NCBI GenBank assembly: GCA_904420585.1
Contig: CAJFVX010000043.1
Coordinates: 1-51,024 of the forward strand
Direction of reading: 5' to 3'
Length of the DNA: 51,024 nt
Origin: Candidatus Howiella intestinavium
Lineage (GTDB): Bacteria > Bacillota > Clostridia > Oscillospirales > Acutalibacteraceae
Part shown: one piece after another, positions 25,309 through 34,707 of the stretch
Layout: each line of letters opens with the position of its first letter
Position numbering within the stretch: position 1 is the first letter of the stretch
Position numbers and translations under genes: made by a program
Notes under the pieces: generated by a model
What the model was told of the DNA's origin: nothing
Databases searched by the model: none
The model's input: the letters and a program-made list of their open reading frames with translations, nothing else

Positions 25309-25917
25309 ATGTTCGGCTTAGGAAAAAAGAAAAAGGAATTTGCCGGCGGCTTCGACTGGCTGATTGCGGGGCTGGGGAACCCCGGCCTGCAATACGAGGA
25401 AACCCGGCACAACGCCGGCTTCTTAGCCTTGGACGAACTGGCGGAAAAGTACGGCGCGCAGATAAAGAAGCTCAAGTGCAAGGCTTTATACGGGGACTGC
25501 GAAATCAGCGGCCGGCGCTGCATTCTCTGCAAGCCCCAGACCTTCATGAACAATTCCGGGGAGGCCGTGCGGGATTTGGCCGCCTTTTACAAAATCCCCC
25601 CCCAGCGCACCCTGGTGCTTTTCGACGACATCTCCTTAGAACCCGGCCGCCTGCGCATCCGCCGCAAGGGGTCGGACGGGGGGCACAACGGCATCAAGAG
25701 CATCATCTACCTCACCGGGTCGGACGCCTTCCCCCGCATCAAAATCGGGGTGGGGAAAAAGCCCCATCCCGACTACGATTTGGCCAAGTGGGTGCTCTCC
25801 CGCTTTCAGCCGGAAGAGTTCGAGGACATGCGCAGGGCCTTTGCCAACGCCGCGGCGGCGGCGGCCCTCATCGTGGCCGGCGAAACCGACAAGGCCATGA
25901 ACCTCTACAACCGATAG
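25309..25917 (+). CDS. pth: Peptidyl-tRNA hydrolase
   Basis: A 202-residue enzyme that frees tRNA from dropped-off peptidyl-tRNA. The core motifs are LIAGLGNPGLQYEETRHNAGF (catalytic His in RHNAGF), CKPQTFMNNSG, DDISLEPGRLRIRRKGSDGGHNG. A basic KKKKEF leader of about 14 residues precedes the usual start, so the N-terminus is slightly longer than in most bacteria; AAAGGAG 8 bases before the ATG supports it. Nucleotidyltransferase and mfd genes follow closely; pth next to mfd is a common Firmicute arrangement. Confidence 0.96.
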   Translation: MFGLGKKKKEFAGGFDWLIAGLGNPGLQYEETRHNAGFLALDELAEKYGAQIKKLKCKALYGDCEISGRRCILCKPQTFMNNSGEAVRDLAAFYKIPPQRTLVLFDDISLEPGRLRIRRKGSDGGHNGIKSIIYLTGSDAFPRIKIGVGKKPHPDYDLAKWVLSRFQPEEFEDMRRAFANAAAAAALIVAGETDKAMNLYNR

Positions 25918-25930
25918 GGCGGAAAGGCGG

Positions 25931-26635
25931 ATGCAGATGGAGATACAAAGCTGGATGGCGGACTTGTCCGCCCGGCTGCAGGACGCCTTCGGCGGCCGGC
26001 TGCTGTTTTTGGGGCTCCAGGGCAGCCGGGGCCGGGGGGAAGCCGGGCCGGACAGCGACATCGACCTGGTGGCCGTACTGGACAGCCTCTCCCCGGAGGA
26101 TTTGGACAGGTATAAAGCCGTGCTGGGGAATATGCCGGAAGGGGAACTTGCCTGCGGCTTTGTCTGCGGCAAGGCCCAGCTTACGGCCTGGCCGGCCTAT
26201 GACCTTTTGACCCTCATGCTGGATACAAAGCCCTTTTTGGGGGATTTGCGGGCCTTTATACCCCTGCCCGGCCGGCAGGCCGCCCTGGAAGCCGTGCGCA
26301 TCGGCGCGGCCAACCTGTACCACGGGCTCTGCCACGGCCGGCTGTTCTCGGACGCCGGCTTTCTGGAAAGCTGCCACAAGGCGGCCTTTTTCCTCCTGCG
26401 GGCCATTTGGTACCTGGAAACGGGGGCCTGGCCCCCCACCGGCCGCTCTCTGGAGATGGCCTTAGCCGCCGCCGGGGAGGATACGGCCGGCCGCATCCTG
26501 GGACGGTACCGGCGGGGGATTCCTGCGGGGGACGAGGACGAAGCCTTCCGGGAACTGCTGGAATGGGCCGGCGGCCTGCTGCCATACTATAAGGAAGACA
26601 GGGAAAAGGAGGATGGACATGCGCTTTCTCTATAA
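25931..26635 (+). CDS. MNT-type nucleotidyltransferase-domain protein
   Basis: A 234-residue protein with a polymerase-beta-fold nucleotidyltransferase motif at about residues 28-51: GLQGSRGRGEAGPDSDIDLVAVLD, which holds the GS and DxD metal residues. The C-terminal part is helical, like the kanamycin-nucleotidyltransferase/HEPN-like helical bundle found after such domains. The substrate is unknown; a small-molecule or protein AMP-transferase are the main options. It sits between pth and mfd and overlaps the mfd start by 17 bases. There is no partner antitoxin or toxin gene, so a toxin-antitoxin role is unlikely. ATG 25937 is an alternative start. Confidence 0.75.
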   Translation: MQMEIQSWMADLSARLQDAFGGRLLFLGLQGSRGRGEAGPDSDIDLVAVLDSLSPEDLDRYKAVLGNMPEGELACGFVCGKAQLTAWPAYDLLTLMLDTKPFLGDLRAFIPLPGRQAALEAVRIGAANLYHGLCHGRLFSDAGFLESCHKAAFFLLRAIWYLETGAWPPTGRSLEMALAAAGEDTAGRILGRYRRGIPAGDEDEAFRELLEWAGGLLPYYKEDREKEDGHALSL

Positions 26636-29600
26636 GGCGGCCACGGGCCTGCGGGAATATCCCGGCCTGCTGGAGGCCGTCATCAAGGGCCGGCTGCCGG
26701 CCGCCCTTTCGGGCCTGTCCCACATCCACAAGGCCCTGCTGATAAACGCCCTGACGGCCGACGGGGGTATGCCCGCCCTGGTGGTCACCGCCGACGAGGG
26801 GGAGGCCGTGCGGCTGAAAGAGGATTTGGAGGTCATGGGCAAGCGGGCGGTGCTCTTCCCCGCCCGGGACTTTACCTTCCGCAACCTGACCGGCCAGTCG
26901 AGAGAGTATGAGCACCAGCGGCTGGGCGCCCTCTCCCGGCTTATGGAGGGGGACTACGACGTGGCCCTCTGCGGGGTGGACGCCGCCGTCCAGTTCACCA
27001 TCCCCCCGGCCGAGCTATACGGCCGCACCTTTACCTTAAAGGCGGGGCAGGAATTGTCCCCGGCCCAGGGGGTGCGGCGGCTGCTGGCCGCCGGCTACAC
27101 CCGGGCCGAGCAGGTGGAGGGGCCGGGGCAGTTCGCCCTGCGGGGGGGCATTCTGGACTTTTTCACCCCCGACCTGCCCCAGCCCATCCGGGTGGAATTC
27201 TGGGGGGACGAAATCGACTCCATCGCCGCCTTCGACGCCGAGAGCCAGCGCCGCATCGACGCCATGAAGCAGGTGCGGGTAGCCCCGGCCACCGAGGTGC
27301 TCTTTGATTCGGAGGAGGATTTGGCCGACAAAATCGAAGCCTTCCTCCATAAATCCCGCCGGCGGAAGCTGTCCGACCAGGCGGTATCCCGCCTGCAGGC
27401 CGATATAGACAGCCTGCAAAACGGCGTGGGGGTGGCCGCCGACCGGTATCTGCCCCTGGCCTACGAGAGGCCGGCCACCCTCTTTGACTACACGGAAAAC
27501 GCCCTGCTCTTTGTCAGCGAAAGCGCCAAAATCCGGGACCGGATGAAAAACCTGCTCTGGCAGCAGGGGGAGGATGTGGCGGCCCTCATGGCCGAGGGCT
27601 GGCTCTGCGAGGGGCTGGACACCTACACCCTGGACAACGGCGGCCTGCTGCAGAAATTTTCGGACGCCGGGGCCCTGTTTTTGGAAAACTTCGCCTGGGG
27701 CAGCTACGACCTGCCCATCCGCACGGCGGTCAACTTCAACCTGAAGCAGTCCTCCCTTTGGAGCGGCTCGTTGGAGGTGCTGCTGGAGGACATCGGCAGC
27801 AGTGGGAAGGGCGCCACGGTTATCCTGGCCGGCGGGGAGCGGGCGGCCAAAAACCTGGCCGACGAACTGACCCGCCACGGCCGCCCCGCCCAGTATATAG
27901 ACGCAGGGAAGGCGGACAGCCTGCCGGCCGGCCTCTTTATCACCACAGGGGGGCTGTCGGCCGGCTTGGAGATACCCGAAACCGGCTTTACCCTCATCTC
28001 CCAGGGCAAGGCGGCGGGCTCGGGCCGGCGGCTGAAAAAGCGCCGGAAGGATGCAAAGGAAATCGGCTCCCTGGAGGAGCTGCGGCCGGGGGATTACGTG
28101 GTGCACACCGCCCACGGCATCGGCATCTACGAGGGCATCCAGCAGCTGACCGTCCAGGGCATCACCAAGGACTACATTAAAATCAAGTACGCCGGGCAGG
28201 ACGTGCTCTACGTCCCGGTCACCCAGCTGGATTTGGTGTCCAAGTACATCGGCCCCGGGGAGGACGCGGGGGTCAAACTCCACAAGCTGGGGGGCGAGCA
28301 GTGGCAGAAGACGAGAGCCCGGGTCAAGAAGGCGGTCAAGGACATGGCCAGGCAGCTGACCGTCCTGTACGCCAAGCGGATGCAGGCCAAGGGCTTCGCC
28401 TTCTCCCCCGACACGGATTTGCAGAATGATTTCGAGCGGCGGTTCGAGTACGACGAGACCGACGACCAGCTGCGCTGCATCCAGGAAATCAAATCGGATA
28501 TGGAGCGGGAAGTCCCCATGGACCGGCTGCTCTGCGGCGACGTGGGCTTCGGCAAAACCGAGGTGGCCCTGCGGGCGGCCTTCAAGTGCATGGCCGACGG
28601 CAAGCAGTGCGCCCTGCTGGTGCCCACCACCATCCTGGCCTGGCAGCACTACCAGACCGCCCTGCGGCGCATGGACGGCATGCCGGTGAAGGTGGAGCTG
28701 CTCTCCCGCTTCCGCACCCCTGCCCAGCAGGCCGAAATCATCAAGGAGGTGCGCCGGGGGCAGGTGGATATGGTGGTGGGCACCCACCGCCTCATCTCCA
28801 AGGACGTGGGCTGGAAGGATTTAGGCCTGGTCATCATCGACGAGGAGCAGCGGTTCGGGGTGGCCCAGAAGGAGCGGCTGAAGGAGCTCTATCCCAATGT
28901 GGACGTGCTGACCCTGTCGGCCACCCCCATCCCCCGGACGCTGAACATGGCCATGTCGGGGCTCAGAGACATGTCCTCCATCGAGGAGGCCCCGGAGGAC
29001 CGGCACCCGGTGCAGACCTACGTGCTGGAGCAGGATACCGGCATCCTGCTGGACGCCATCCGCAAGGAACTGCGCCGGGGCGGGCAGGTCTACTACCTCC
29101 ACAACCGGGTGGAGAGCATCGAGGCCACAGCCGCCCGGCTGCAGAGCCGGCTGCCCGACTGCCGGGTGGGCATCGCCCACGGTAAAATGAGCGAGGAGGA
29201 GCTGTCCCGGGTGTGGGAGCAGCTTTTGGAGCATGAAATCGACCTGCTGGTCTGCACCACCATCATCGAAACGGGGGTGGACGTGCCCAACGCCAACACC
29301 CTGATTATCGAGGACGCCGACCGGATGGGGCTTTCCCAGCTTCACCAGCTCCGGGGCCGGGTGGGCCGCTCGGCCCGCCGGGCCTACGCCTACCTCTGCT
29401 TTAAGCGGGGGAAGGCCCTGTCGGACATCGCCACCAAGCGCATGGAGGCCATACGGGAGTACACCGAATTCGGTTCAGGCTTTAAAATCGCCATGCGGGA
29501 TTTGGAAATCCGGGGGGCGGGCAACATCCTGGGCGGGGAGCAGCACGGGCACATGGAGGCCGTGGGCTATGACATGTATTTAAAGCTGCTGGCCGACGCG

Positions 29601-30065
29601 GTCAACGAGGAGAAGGGGCTGCCCCCCGAGCCGGACGCCGAATGCACGGTGGATTTGCGGGTACAGGCCCACATCCCCGAAAGCTATATCGAGTCCCTGC
29701 CCCAGCGGCTGGGGATCTACCGGCGCATCGCCGCCATCCGCAGCGAGGAGGATATGTCCGACGTGCTGGATGAACTCATCGACCGGTTTGGGGAGCCGCC
29801 GGCGGCGGTCAAGGGGCTTATCGACGTGGCCATGCTCCGCAACCAGGCGGCGGCCCTGCATGTCACCGAGGTGGTGCAGAAGGAGGATACCATGCTGCTC
29901 TACCTTTCCCGGCTGGATACCGAGCAGGCGGCCAAGCTGGCCGGGGCCTTAAAGGGCCGGGTGCTGCTGTCGGCCGGGCAGAAGCCCTATTTGTCGGTGC
30001 GCATCCTGAAGGGCCAGAAGCCTCTGGAGACCCTGCGGGAGGCCCTGGCCGCCATGGCTTCCTGA
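26619..30065 (+). CDS. mfd: Transcription-repair coupling factor Mfd
   Basis: A 1148-residue DNA translocase that removes RNA polymerase stalled at lesions and recruits UvrA. In order: UvrB-homology domain (residues 1-340, with GPGQFALRGGILDFFTPD), the RNA-polymerase interaction domain (about 485-560: GDYVVHTAHGIGIYEG), and the SF2 motor with Walker A GDVGFGKTE (near 640), DEEQ (near 740) and LSATPIPRTL. The C-terminal TRCF domain begins about residue 1000. ATG 26619 is seven bases after AAGGAGG; ATG 26613 is too close to it. Length and all motifs are intact. Confidence 0.97.
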   Translation: MRFLYKAATGLREYPGLLEAVIKGRLPAALSGLSHIHKALLINALTADGGMPALVVTADEGEAVRLKEDLEVMGKRAVLFPARDFTFRNLTGQSREYEHQRLGALSRLMEGDYDVALCGVDAAVQFTIPPAELYGRTFTLKAGQELSPAQGVRRLLAAGYTRAEQVEGPGQFALRGGILDFFTPDLPQPIRVEFWGDEIDSIAAFDAESQRRIDAMKQVRVAPATEVLFDSEEDLADKIEAFLHKSRRRKLSDQAVSRLQADIDSLQNGVGVAADRYLPLAYERPATLFDYTENALLFVSESAKIRDRMKNLLWQQGEDVAALMAEGWLCEGLDTYTLDNGGLLQKFSDAGALFLENFAWGSYDLPIRTAVNFNLKQSSLWSGSLEVLLEDIGSSGKGATVILAGGERAAKNLADELTRHGRPAQYIDAGKADSLPAGLFITTGGLSAGLEIPETGFTLISQGKAAGSGRRLKKRRKDAKEIGSLEELRPGDYVVHTAHGIGIYEGIQQLTVQGITKDYIKIKYAGQDVLYVPVTQLDLVSKYIGPGEDAGVKLHKLGGEQWQKTRARVKKAVKDMARQLTVLYAKRMQAKGFAFSPDTDLQNDFERRFEYDETDDQLRCIQEIKSDMEREVPMDRLLCGDVGFGKTEVALRAAFKCMADGKQCALLVPTTILAWQHYQTALRRMDGMPVKVELLSRFRTPAQQAEIIKEVRRGQVDMVVGTHRLISKDVGWKDLGLVIIDEEQRFGVAQKERLKELYPNVDVLTLSATPIPRTLNMAMSGLRDMSSIEEAPEDRHPVQTYVLEQDTGILLDAIRKELRRGGQVYYLHNRVESIEATAARLQSRLPDCRVGIAHGKMSEEELSRVWEQLLEHEIDLLVCTTIIETGVDVPNANTLIIEDADRMGLSQLHQLRGRVGRSARRAYAYLCFKRGKALSDIATKRMEAIREYTEFGSGFKIAMRDLEIRGAGNILGGEQHGHMEAVGYDMYLKLLADAVNEEKGLPPEPDAECTVDLRVQAHIPESYIESLPQRLGIYRRIAAIRSEEDMSDVLDELIDRFGEPPAAVKGLIDVAMLRNQAAALHVTEVVQKEDTMLLYLSRLDTEQAAKLAGALKGRVLLSAGQKPYLSVRILKGQKPLETLREALAAMAS

Positions 30066-30106
30066 CCTGGCCCCGGCGGCGCCTTACATAAAACTGTTTC
30101 CACGTC

Positions 30107-30135
30107 TTGCCTTTTTCCGGCTGCTCATGTATAAT
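30107..30135 (+). promoter_or_regulatory. Promoter of glyA
   Basis: TTGCCT (30107-30112), a 17-base spacer and consensus TATAAT (30130-30135). The leader has a small AGCCGG/CCGGCT hairpin and no recognisable riboswitch. Confidence 0.65.
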
Positions 30136-30204
30136 AAATTTTATTGAAAAGCCGGGGAAACCGGCTGCAAAAATAATGACGCTATATGGGAAAGGACGTT
30201 CGCT

Positions 30205-31455
30205 ATGTATGCAGATTTGATGGATACCATCGGCTTTGTCACCGGCGCGGATAAGGAAGTCGGCGACGCCATGGCCAAGGAACTGGCCCGCCAGCAGCAC
30301 AACATTGAGCTTATCGCTTCGGAAAACTTCGTCTCCCCCGCCGTCATGGCGGCCATGGGGTCGGTTCTGACCAATAAGTACGCCGAGGGCTATCCCGGCA
30401 AGCGGTACTACGGCGGCTGCCAGTGCGTGGACATCGTGGAAGACATCGCCCGGGACCGGGCCTGCAGGCTCTTCGGCGCCGACCACGCCAACGTCCAGCC
30501 CCATTCGGGCGCCCAGGCCAACCAGGCCGTCTACTTCGCCCTGCTGAAGCCCGGCGATACGGTCATGGGCATGAACCTGGCCCACGGCGGCCATCTGACC
30601 CACGGTTCCCCCGTCAACTCCTCCGGCGCCACCTACAATTTCGTACCCTACGGCGTGGACGAGAACGGGTATATCGACTACGACGAAATGCGCCGGATCG
30701 CCCTGGACTGCAAGCCCAAGATGATTGTGGCCGGCGCGTCGGCCTACGCCCGGGCCATCGCCTTTGATAAAATCGCCGCCATCGCCAAGGAGGCAGGGGC
30801 CGTCTTCATGGTGGACATGGCCCATATCGCCGGCCTGGTGGCCGCCGGCCTCCACCAGAACCCGGTGGCGTACGCCGACATTGTGACCACCACCACCCAC
30901 AAGACCCTCCGGGGCCCCCGGGGCGGCCTCATCCTCTGCAAGGAGGAATACGCCAAGGCCATCGACAAGGCCGTATTCCCCGGCAACCAGGGCGGCCCGC
31001 TGATGCACATCATCGCGGCCAAGGCCGTCTGCTTCGGCGAGGCCTTAAAGCCCGAATTCAAAGAATACGCCCAGCGGATTATCGACAACGCCCAGGCCCT
31101 GGCCAAGGGCTTTGCCGAGGAGGGGGTCAACATGGTTTCGGGCGGCACCGACAACCATCTGATCCTGCTGGACCTGCGGGGCACCGGCGTCACCGGCAAG
31201 GAGCTGGAGCACCGGCTGGACGCCGTCAACATCACGGTCAACAAGAACGCCATCCCCAACGACCCCGAGAAGCCCTTTGTCACCAGCGGCATCCGGCTGG
31301 GCACCCCCGCCGCCACCACCCGGGGCCTGACGCCGGAGGATATGCGGAAAATCGCCCACTACATCAAGCTGGCCATCACCGATTTCGAGGCGAATGCCGA
31401 CGAAATCCGGGCCGGCGTGGCCGACATCTGCAGCCGGCATCCCCTGTATCAGTAA
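30205..31455 (+). CDS. glyA: Serine hydroxymethyltransferase
   Basis: A 416-residue PLP enzyme that interconverts serine and glycine while loading tetrahydrofolate with a one-carbon unit. The PLP lysine is K233 in [14 protein letters not shown]. Other signatures are [13 protein letters not shown], the [17 protein letters not shown] stretch, and GTPAATTRG near the C-terminus. Its glycine and serine link it to cysK upstream in metabolism. GGAAAGGA is 9 bases before the ATG. Single gene, followed by two stem-loops. Confidence 0.97.
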   Translation: MYADLMDTIGFVTGADKEVGDAMAKELARQQHNIELIASENFVSPAVMAAMGSVLTNKYAEGYPGKRYYGGCQCVDIVEDIARDRACRLFGADHANVQPHSGAQANQAVYFALLKPGDTVMGMNLAHGGHLTHGSPVNSSGATYNFVPYGVDENGYIDYDEMRRIALDCKPKMIVAGASAYARAIAFDKIAAIAKEAGAVFMVDMAHIAGLVAAGLHQNPVAYADIVTTTTHKTLRGPRGGLILCKEEYAKAIDKAVFPGNQGGPLMHIIAAKAVCFGEALKPEFKEYAQRIIDNAQALAKGFAEEGVNMVSGGTDNHLILLDLRGTGVTGKELEHRLDAVNITVNKNAIPNDPEKPFVTSGIRLGTPAATTRGLTPEDMRKIAHYIKLAITDFEANADEIRAGVADICSRHPLYQ

Positions 31456-31462
31456 AATGTCC

Positions 31463-31529
31463 CGGCCCTTTCGGGCCTGCTTTACACAAAAACCCGGTCT
31501 CCGGGGCGGCGCGGCCGCCCCGGAGATTT
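31463..31529 (+). terminator. Terminator region after glyA
   Basis: A GGCCC-TTTC-GGGCC stem at 31464-31477 with TGCTTT, then a very stable stem with perfect 13-base arms (31498-31510, 31514-31526) followed by TTT only. Confidence 0.6.
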
Positions 31530-31639
31530 CACGATCCCGGATTTTTCGGAGGCGGGGCTGTCCATGGGGAGATACGGCGACATGGGTTCCCTGCATGGGC
31601 CGCCCTGTCCGGCGGCGGATATATAAGGAGGCTTAGCAC

Positions 31640-32392
31640 ATGGCTTTTTTTAACGGTTCGGTAAAATCCGAATGTATGCAGATGCGCACGGGGCTGGCCG
31701 TGTCCCTTCCCTACGACGGGGCGGATGTCAACCGGGCGGAGGTCCCGGTCGTCTACCTGCTCCACGGCCTCAGCGACGACCACACCTGCTGGTTCCGGTA
31801 CACCTCCGCCGAGCGGTACGCCAACGAAAAGGGGGCCGTCCTGGTCATCCCGGAGGTGCAGCGGAGTTTTTACACCGATATGGCCTACGGCCTGTCCTAT
31901 TTTACCTATATCACCGAGGAACTGCCCCGGATTGTCCGGCGGCTCTTCGGCCTTGCCCCTGACCGGGACAAATGCTTTATCGCCGGGCTGTCCATGGGGG
32001 GCTACGGCGCCCTCAAATGCGCCCTCACCAAGCCGGAGCAGTACGGCGGCTGCGCCGCCTTCTCCTCGGTGACCGACACCGGCCGCCGGGACGATTCCCT
32101 CCTGCCCGGGAAGGAATTTACCGGGATTTTCGGCCCGTCGGTGCCCGAAGGGGACGACCTGTTCCACCTAGCCGGCCGGTGCGCGGCCCTGCCGGAAAAG
32201 GAGCGGCCCCGGCTGTACATCAGCTGCGGCCGGGAGGACGGCCTTATTTCCGACAACGAAAAATTCCACGCCCACCTGCAAAAGCTGGGGTATGCCCACA
32301 CCTACGAAACCTGGCCGGGCGTCCACGAATGGGGCTTTTGGGACGAATCCCTCCGCCGGGCTTTGGATCTCTTTTTCGGTAAGGAGGGGTAA
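31640..32392 (+). CDS. Esterase D / S-formylglutathione hydrolase-like alpha/beta hydrolase
   Basis: A 250-residue esterase of the EstD/FrmB-like family, close in plan to tributyrin esterases of lactic acid bacteria. The oxyanion HG is in YLLHGLSDDHTCW, the nucleophile in GLSMGGYGA, the acid in CGREDGLI and the histidine in GVHEWGFWD. There is no signal peptide. The native substrate is probably a short-chain acyl ester; a formaldehyde role is unlikely because no glutathione or formaldehyde genes are near. AAGGAGG is upstream. The HD protein gene begins four bases after its stop. Confidence 0.88.
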   Translation: MAFFNGSVKSECMQMRTGLAVSLPYDGADVNRAEVPVVYLLHGLSDDHTCWFRYTSAERYANEKGAVLVIPEVQRSFYTDMAYGLSYFTYITEELPRIVRRLFGLAPDRDKCFIAGLSMGGYGALKCALTKPEQYGGCAAFSSVTDTGRRDDSLLPGKEFTGIFGPSVPEGDDLFHLAGRCAALPEKERPRLYISCGREDGLISDNEKFHAHLQKLGYAHTYETWPGVHEWGFWDESLRRALDLFFGKEG

Positions 32393-32396
32393 GGCC

Positions 32397-32906
32397 ATGG
32401 AAAGGGAAGAAAAACTGCTGGAGGCCCTTACCCAGGCCATGTTCCGCTGGGAACGGGGCTGTCCCGCCCGCATCCAGCATTTTATAAAGGTACACGCTTT
32501 CGCCCGCCTGCTGGCGGCGGCGGAAGGACTTACCCCCGAAACCCGCTTTATCCTGGAGGCGGCCGCCCTGACCCACGACATCGGCATAAAGCCCAGCCTG
32601 GAGAAATACGGCTCCAGCGCCGGGCCCTATCAGGAAAAGGAGGGGCCGGCGCCGGCCCGGGAAATGCTGGGCCGGCTGGGCTTCCCGGCGACGGTGACCC
32701 AACGGGTCTGCCGCCTCATCGGCCGGCACCACACCTATACGGATATAGACGGCCCCGACTGTCAAATTCTTATAGAGGCGGATTTTCTGGTCAACCTGTA
32801 TGAGGACGGGGCCTCCCCCGCCGCCGTGGCCGCCGCCCGGGAGAAAATCTTCCGCACGGCCGCCGGCCGGCGCATCCTGGATGAAATGTACCCGGCCGGG
32901 GCATAA
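32397..32906 (+). CDS. HD-domain phosphohydrolase
   Basis: A 169-residue HD-superfamily protein. The metal ligands are H in RIQHFIKVH, HD in ALTHDIG (near residue 60), and a later histidine pair in IGRHHTYTD; D128-region IEADFLVNL would be the last ligand. This plan is typical of small predicted phosphohydrolases acting on nucleotides or cyclic nucleotides; the substrate is unknown. AAGGAGG overlaps the end of the esterase gene. rarA begins 39 bases downstream, so a three-gene operon is likely. Confidence 0.87.
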   Translation: MEREEKLLEALTQAMFRWERGCPARIQHFIKVHAFARLLAAAEGLTPETRFILEAAALTHDIGIKPSLEKYGSSAGPYQEKEGPAPAREMLGRLGFPATVTQRVCRLIGRHHTYTDIDGPDCQILIEADFLVNLYEDGASPAAVAAAREKIFRTAAGRRILDEMYPAGA

Positions 32907-32945
32907 ATCCCGGCCGATTCCACAAGCAGAAAAGGAGGCATCCCT

Positions 32946-34217
32946 ATGGCCGCACCCCTGGCCGACCGGCTCCGGCCGGCGGGATTGGAGGATGTTGTGG
33001 GGCAGAAGCACCTGCTGGGTGAAAACAAGGCCCTGCGGCGCATCATCGAATCGGGGGAAATCCCCAACCTGATATTCTACGGCCCTTCCGGGGTGGGCAA
33101 GACCACGGTGGCCGAAATCATCGCGTCCGGCTGCGGCAAGCGGCTGCACCGGCTCAACGCCACCACCGCCTCCATCTCGGACATCAAGGACATGATAGCC
33201 GAACTGGGCAGCTTCGCCGCAAGGGACGGGATTCTGCTCTATCTGGACGAAATCCAGTACTTCAACAAAAAGCAGCAGCAGACCCTTCTGGAGTACATCG
33301 AAAAGGGGGACATCACCCTCATCGCCTCCACCACCGAAAACCCCTATTTCTACATCTACAACGCCATCCTCAGCCGCTCCACCGTCTTCGAGTTCAAGCA
33401 GGTGGAGGCGGCCGACATCCTGCCGGCCATCCGCCGGGGGGCAGCGTTTTTAGAGAGGGAAAAGGGCTTTGCCATCCGGCTGGAGGAGGGCGTGGCCGAA
33501 CACATCGCCCGGGCAGCCGGCGGGGACGTGCGCAAGGCCATCAATGCTTTGGAGCTCTGCGTGCTCACCGCCGACCGGGAGGAGGACACCCTCACGGTGA
33601 CCCTGGAACGGGCGGAGGAGCTTTCGGGCAAGTCGGCCATGCGGTACGACCGGCAGGGGGACGACCACTACGACATCGTGTCGGCCTACCAGAAGTCCAT
33701 GCGGGGCTCCGACCCCGACGCCGCCCTCCACTACCTGGCTCGGCTGCTGACGGCGGGGGATTTGCCCTCGGCCTGCCGGCGGCTGCTGGTCTGCGCGGCC
33801 GAGGACGTGGGGCTGGCCTATCCCCAAATCCTGCCCATCGTCAAGGCGGCGGTGGACGCCGCCATGATGGTGGGGCTCCCCGAAGCCCAAATCCCCCTGG
33901 CCGACGCGGTGGTGCTGGTGGCCACGGCCCCCAAATCCAACTCGGCCTGTATAGGCATCGAGCAGGCCATGGCCGACGTACAGGCCGGCAAATCCGGCCC
34001 CATCCCCCGGCAGCTGCAAAATAAGCACTTCGACGGGGAAGATCAGCAGAAAAAGGGGCAATTCTATATATATCCCCACGATTACCCCAACCACTATTAC
34101 CCCCAGCAGTACCTGCCCGACGCCCTGCAGGGGACGGTCTATTACACCTTCGGGGCGAATAAGAATGAACAGGCCTTCAAGGCCTACTGGGATAAGATAA
34201 AGGGACAGCAGCGATAA
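32946..34217 (+). CDS. rarA: Replication-associated recombination protein A (RarA/MgsA)
   Basis: A 423-residue AAA+ ATPase of the clamp-loader-like RarA family that acts at stalled forks. Walker A is GPSGVGKT (residues 46-53), Walker B is LYLDEIQYF, sensor 1 is ASTTENPYF and sensor 2 lies in GGDVRKAINALE. The C-terminal tetramerisation part (YDIVSAYQKSMRGSDPDAALHYLARLL, AEDVGLAYPQ, PNHYYPQQYLPDAL) is complete. GGAGG precedes the ATG. Confidence 0.96.
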   Translation: MAAPLADRLRPAGLEDVVGQKHLLGENKALRRIIESGEIPNLIFYGPSGVGKTTVAEIIASGCGKRLHRLNATTASISDIKDMIAELGSFAARDGILLYLDEIQYFNKKQQQTLLEYIEKGDITLIASTTENPYFYIYNAILSRSTVFEFKQVEAADILPAIRRGAAFLEREKGFAIRLEEGVAEHIARAAGGDVRKAINALELCVLTADREEDTLTVTLERAEELSGKSAMRYDRQGDDHYDIVSAYQKSMRGSDPDAALHYLARLLTAGDLPSACRRLLVCAAEDVGLAYPQILPIVKAAVDAAMMVGLPEAQIPLADAVVLVATAPKSNSACIGIEQAMADVQAGKSGPIPRQLQNKHFDGEDQQKKGQFYIYPHDYPNHYYPQQYLPDALQGTVYYTFGANKNEQAFKAYWDKIKGQQR

Positions 34218-34238
34218 TGTGACAAGGAGGGATGCGCC

Positions 34239-34676
34239 CTGTACACCTATACCCTGTCGGACAAGGCGGTGGGGCTCTGGCGGGGGCGCCTCACCCTGGT
34301 TCTCCTGGCCGTGCTGGCCGCAGGCGTCATCCTGCTGCCCTTCTTCCCCCTGGCTTCCCTTATTCTCTGGGGGATTTTCCTGCCCCTCAGCGGGGCGGCC
34401 TGGTTCTGGTACTTCCCCCGCCTGCAGAAAAGCTACCGGCTGACCCTGTCGGAAGAGGCGGTGACCCTCACCCGGGGCGTGCTTATCCGGCGGCAGTACC
34501 TGCTCCCCTGCCCCCGGCTCATCTATGTGGAGCAGTTCTCCACCCCCCTTGCGGGGCTGTTGGGCCTGCGGGGAATCCGCCTGCGGGCCGCCCGGGGCCG
34601 GCTCACCGTCCCCGCCCTTGGCAAGGAGGACGCGGCGGCTTTCCTCGCCCGCCTGGGGGAATTCAACAGGGGGTAA
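34239..34676 (+). CDS. Bacterial PH-domain membrane protein (YdbS-like), CTG start
   Basis: A 145-residue protein with two hydrophobic segments (about residues 17-55, LTLVLLAVLAAGVILLPFF and on) and a bacterial PH (DUF304/bPH2) domain (YRLTLSEEAVTLTRGVLIRRQYLLP...). The pair with the next gene mirrors ydbS-ydbT of Bacillus, linked there to antimicrobial resistance. No ATG fits: AAGGAGGG at 34224-34231 is 7 bases before an in-frame CTG at 34239, the next in-frame option being a GTG at 34269 without a site that would remove only ten residues. The CTG start is the reading I prefer. Confidence 0.72.
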   Translation: MYTYTLSDKAVGLWRGRLTLVLLAVLAAGVILLPFFPLASLILWGIFLPLSGAAWFWYFPRLQKSYRLTLSEEAVTLTRGVLIRRQYLLPCPRLIYVEQFSTPLAGLLGLRGIRLRAARGRLTVPALGKEDAAAFLARLGEFNRG

Positions 34677-34707
34677 ACGGCCCTGTCGCGGCGAAAGGAG
34701 GCGGGCC

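Noticed and set aside
25931-26635. MNT/HEPN toxin-antitoxin pair
   Set aside because: Only a single larger protein is present, without a separate HEPN partner, and it sits inside a housekeeping operon.
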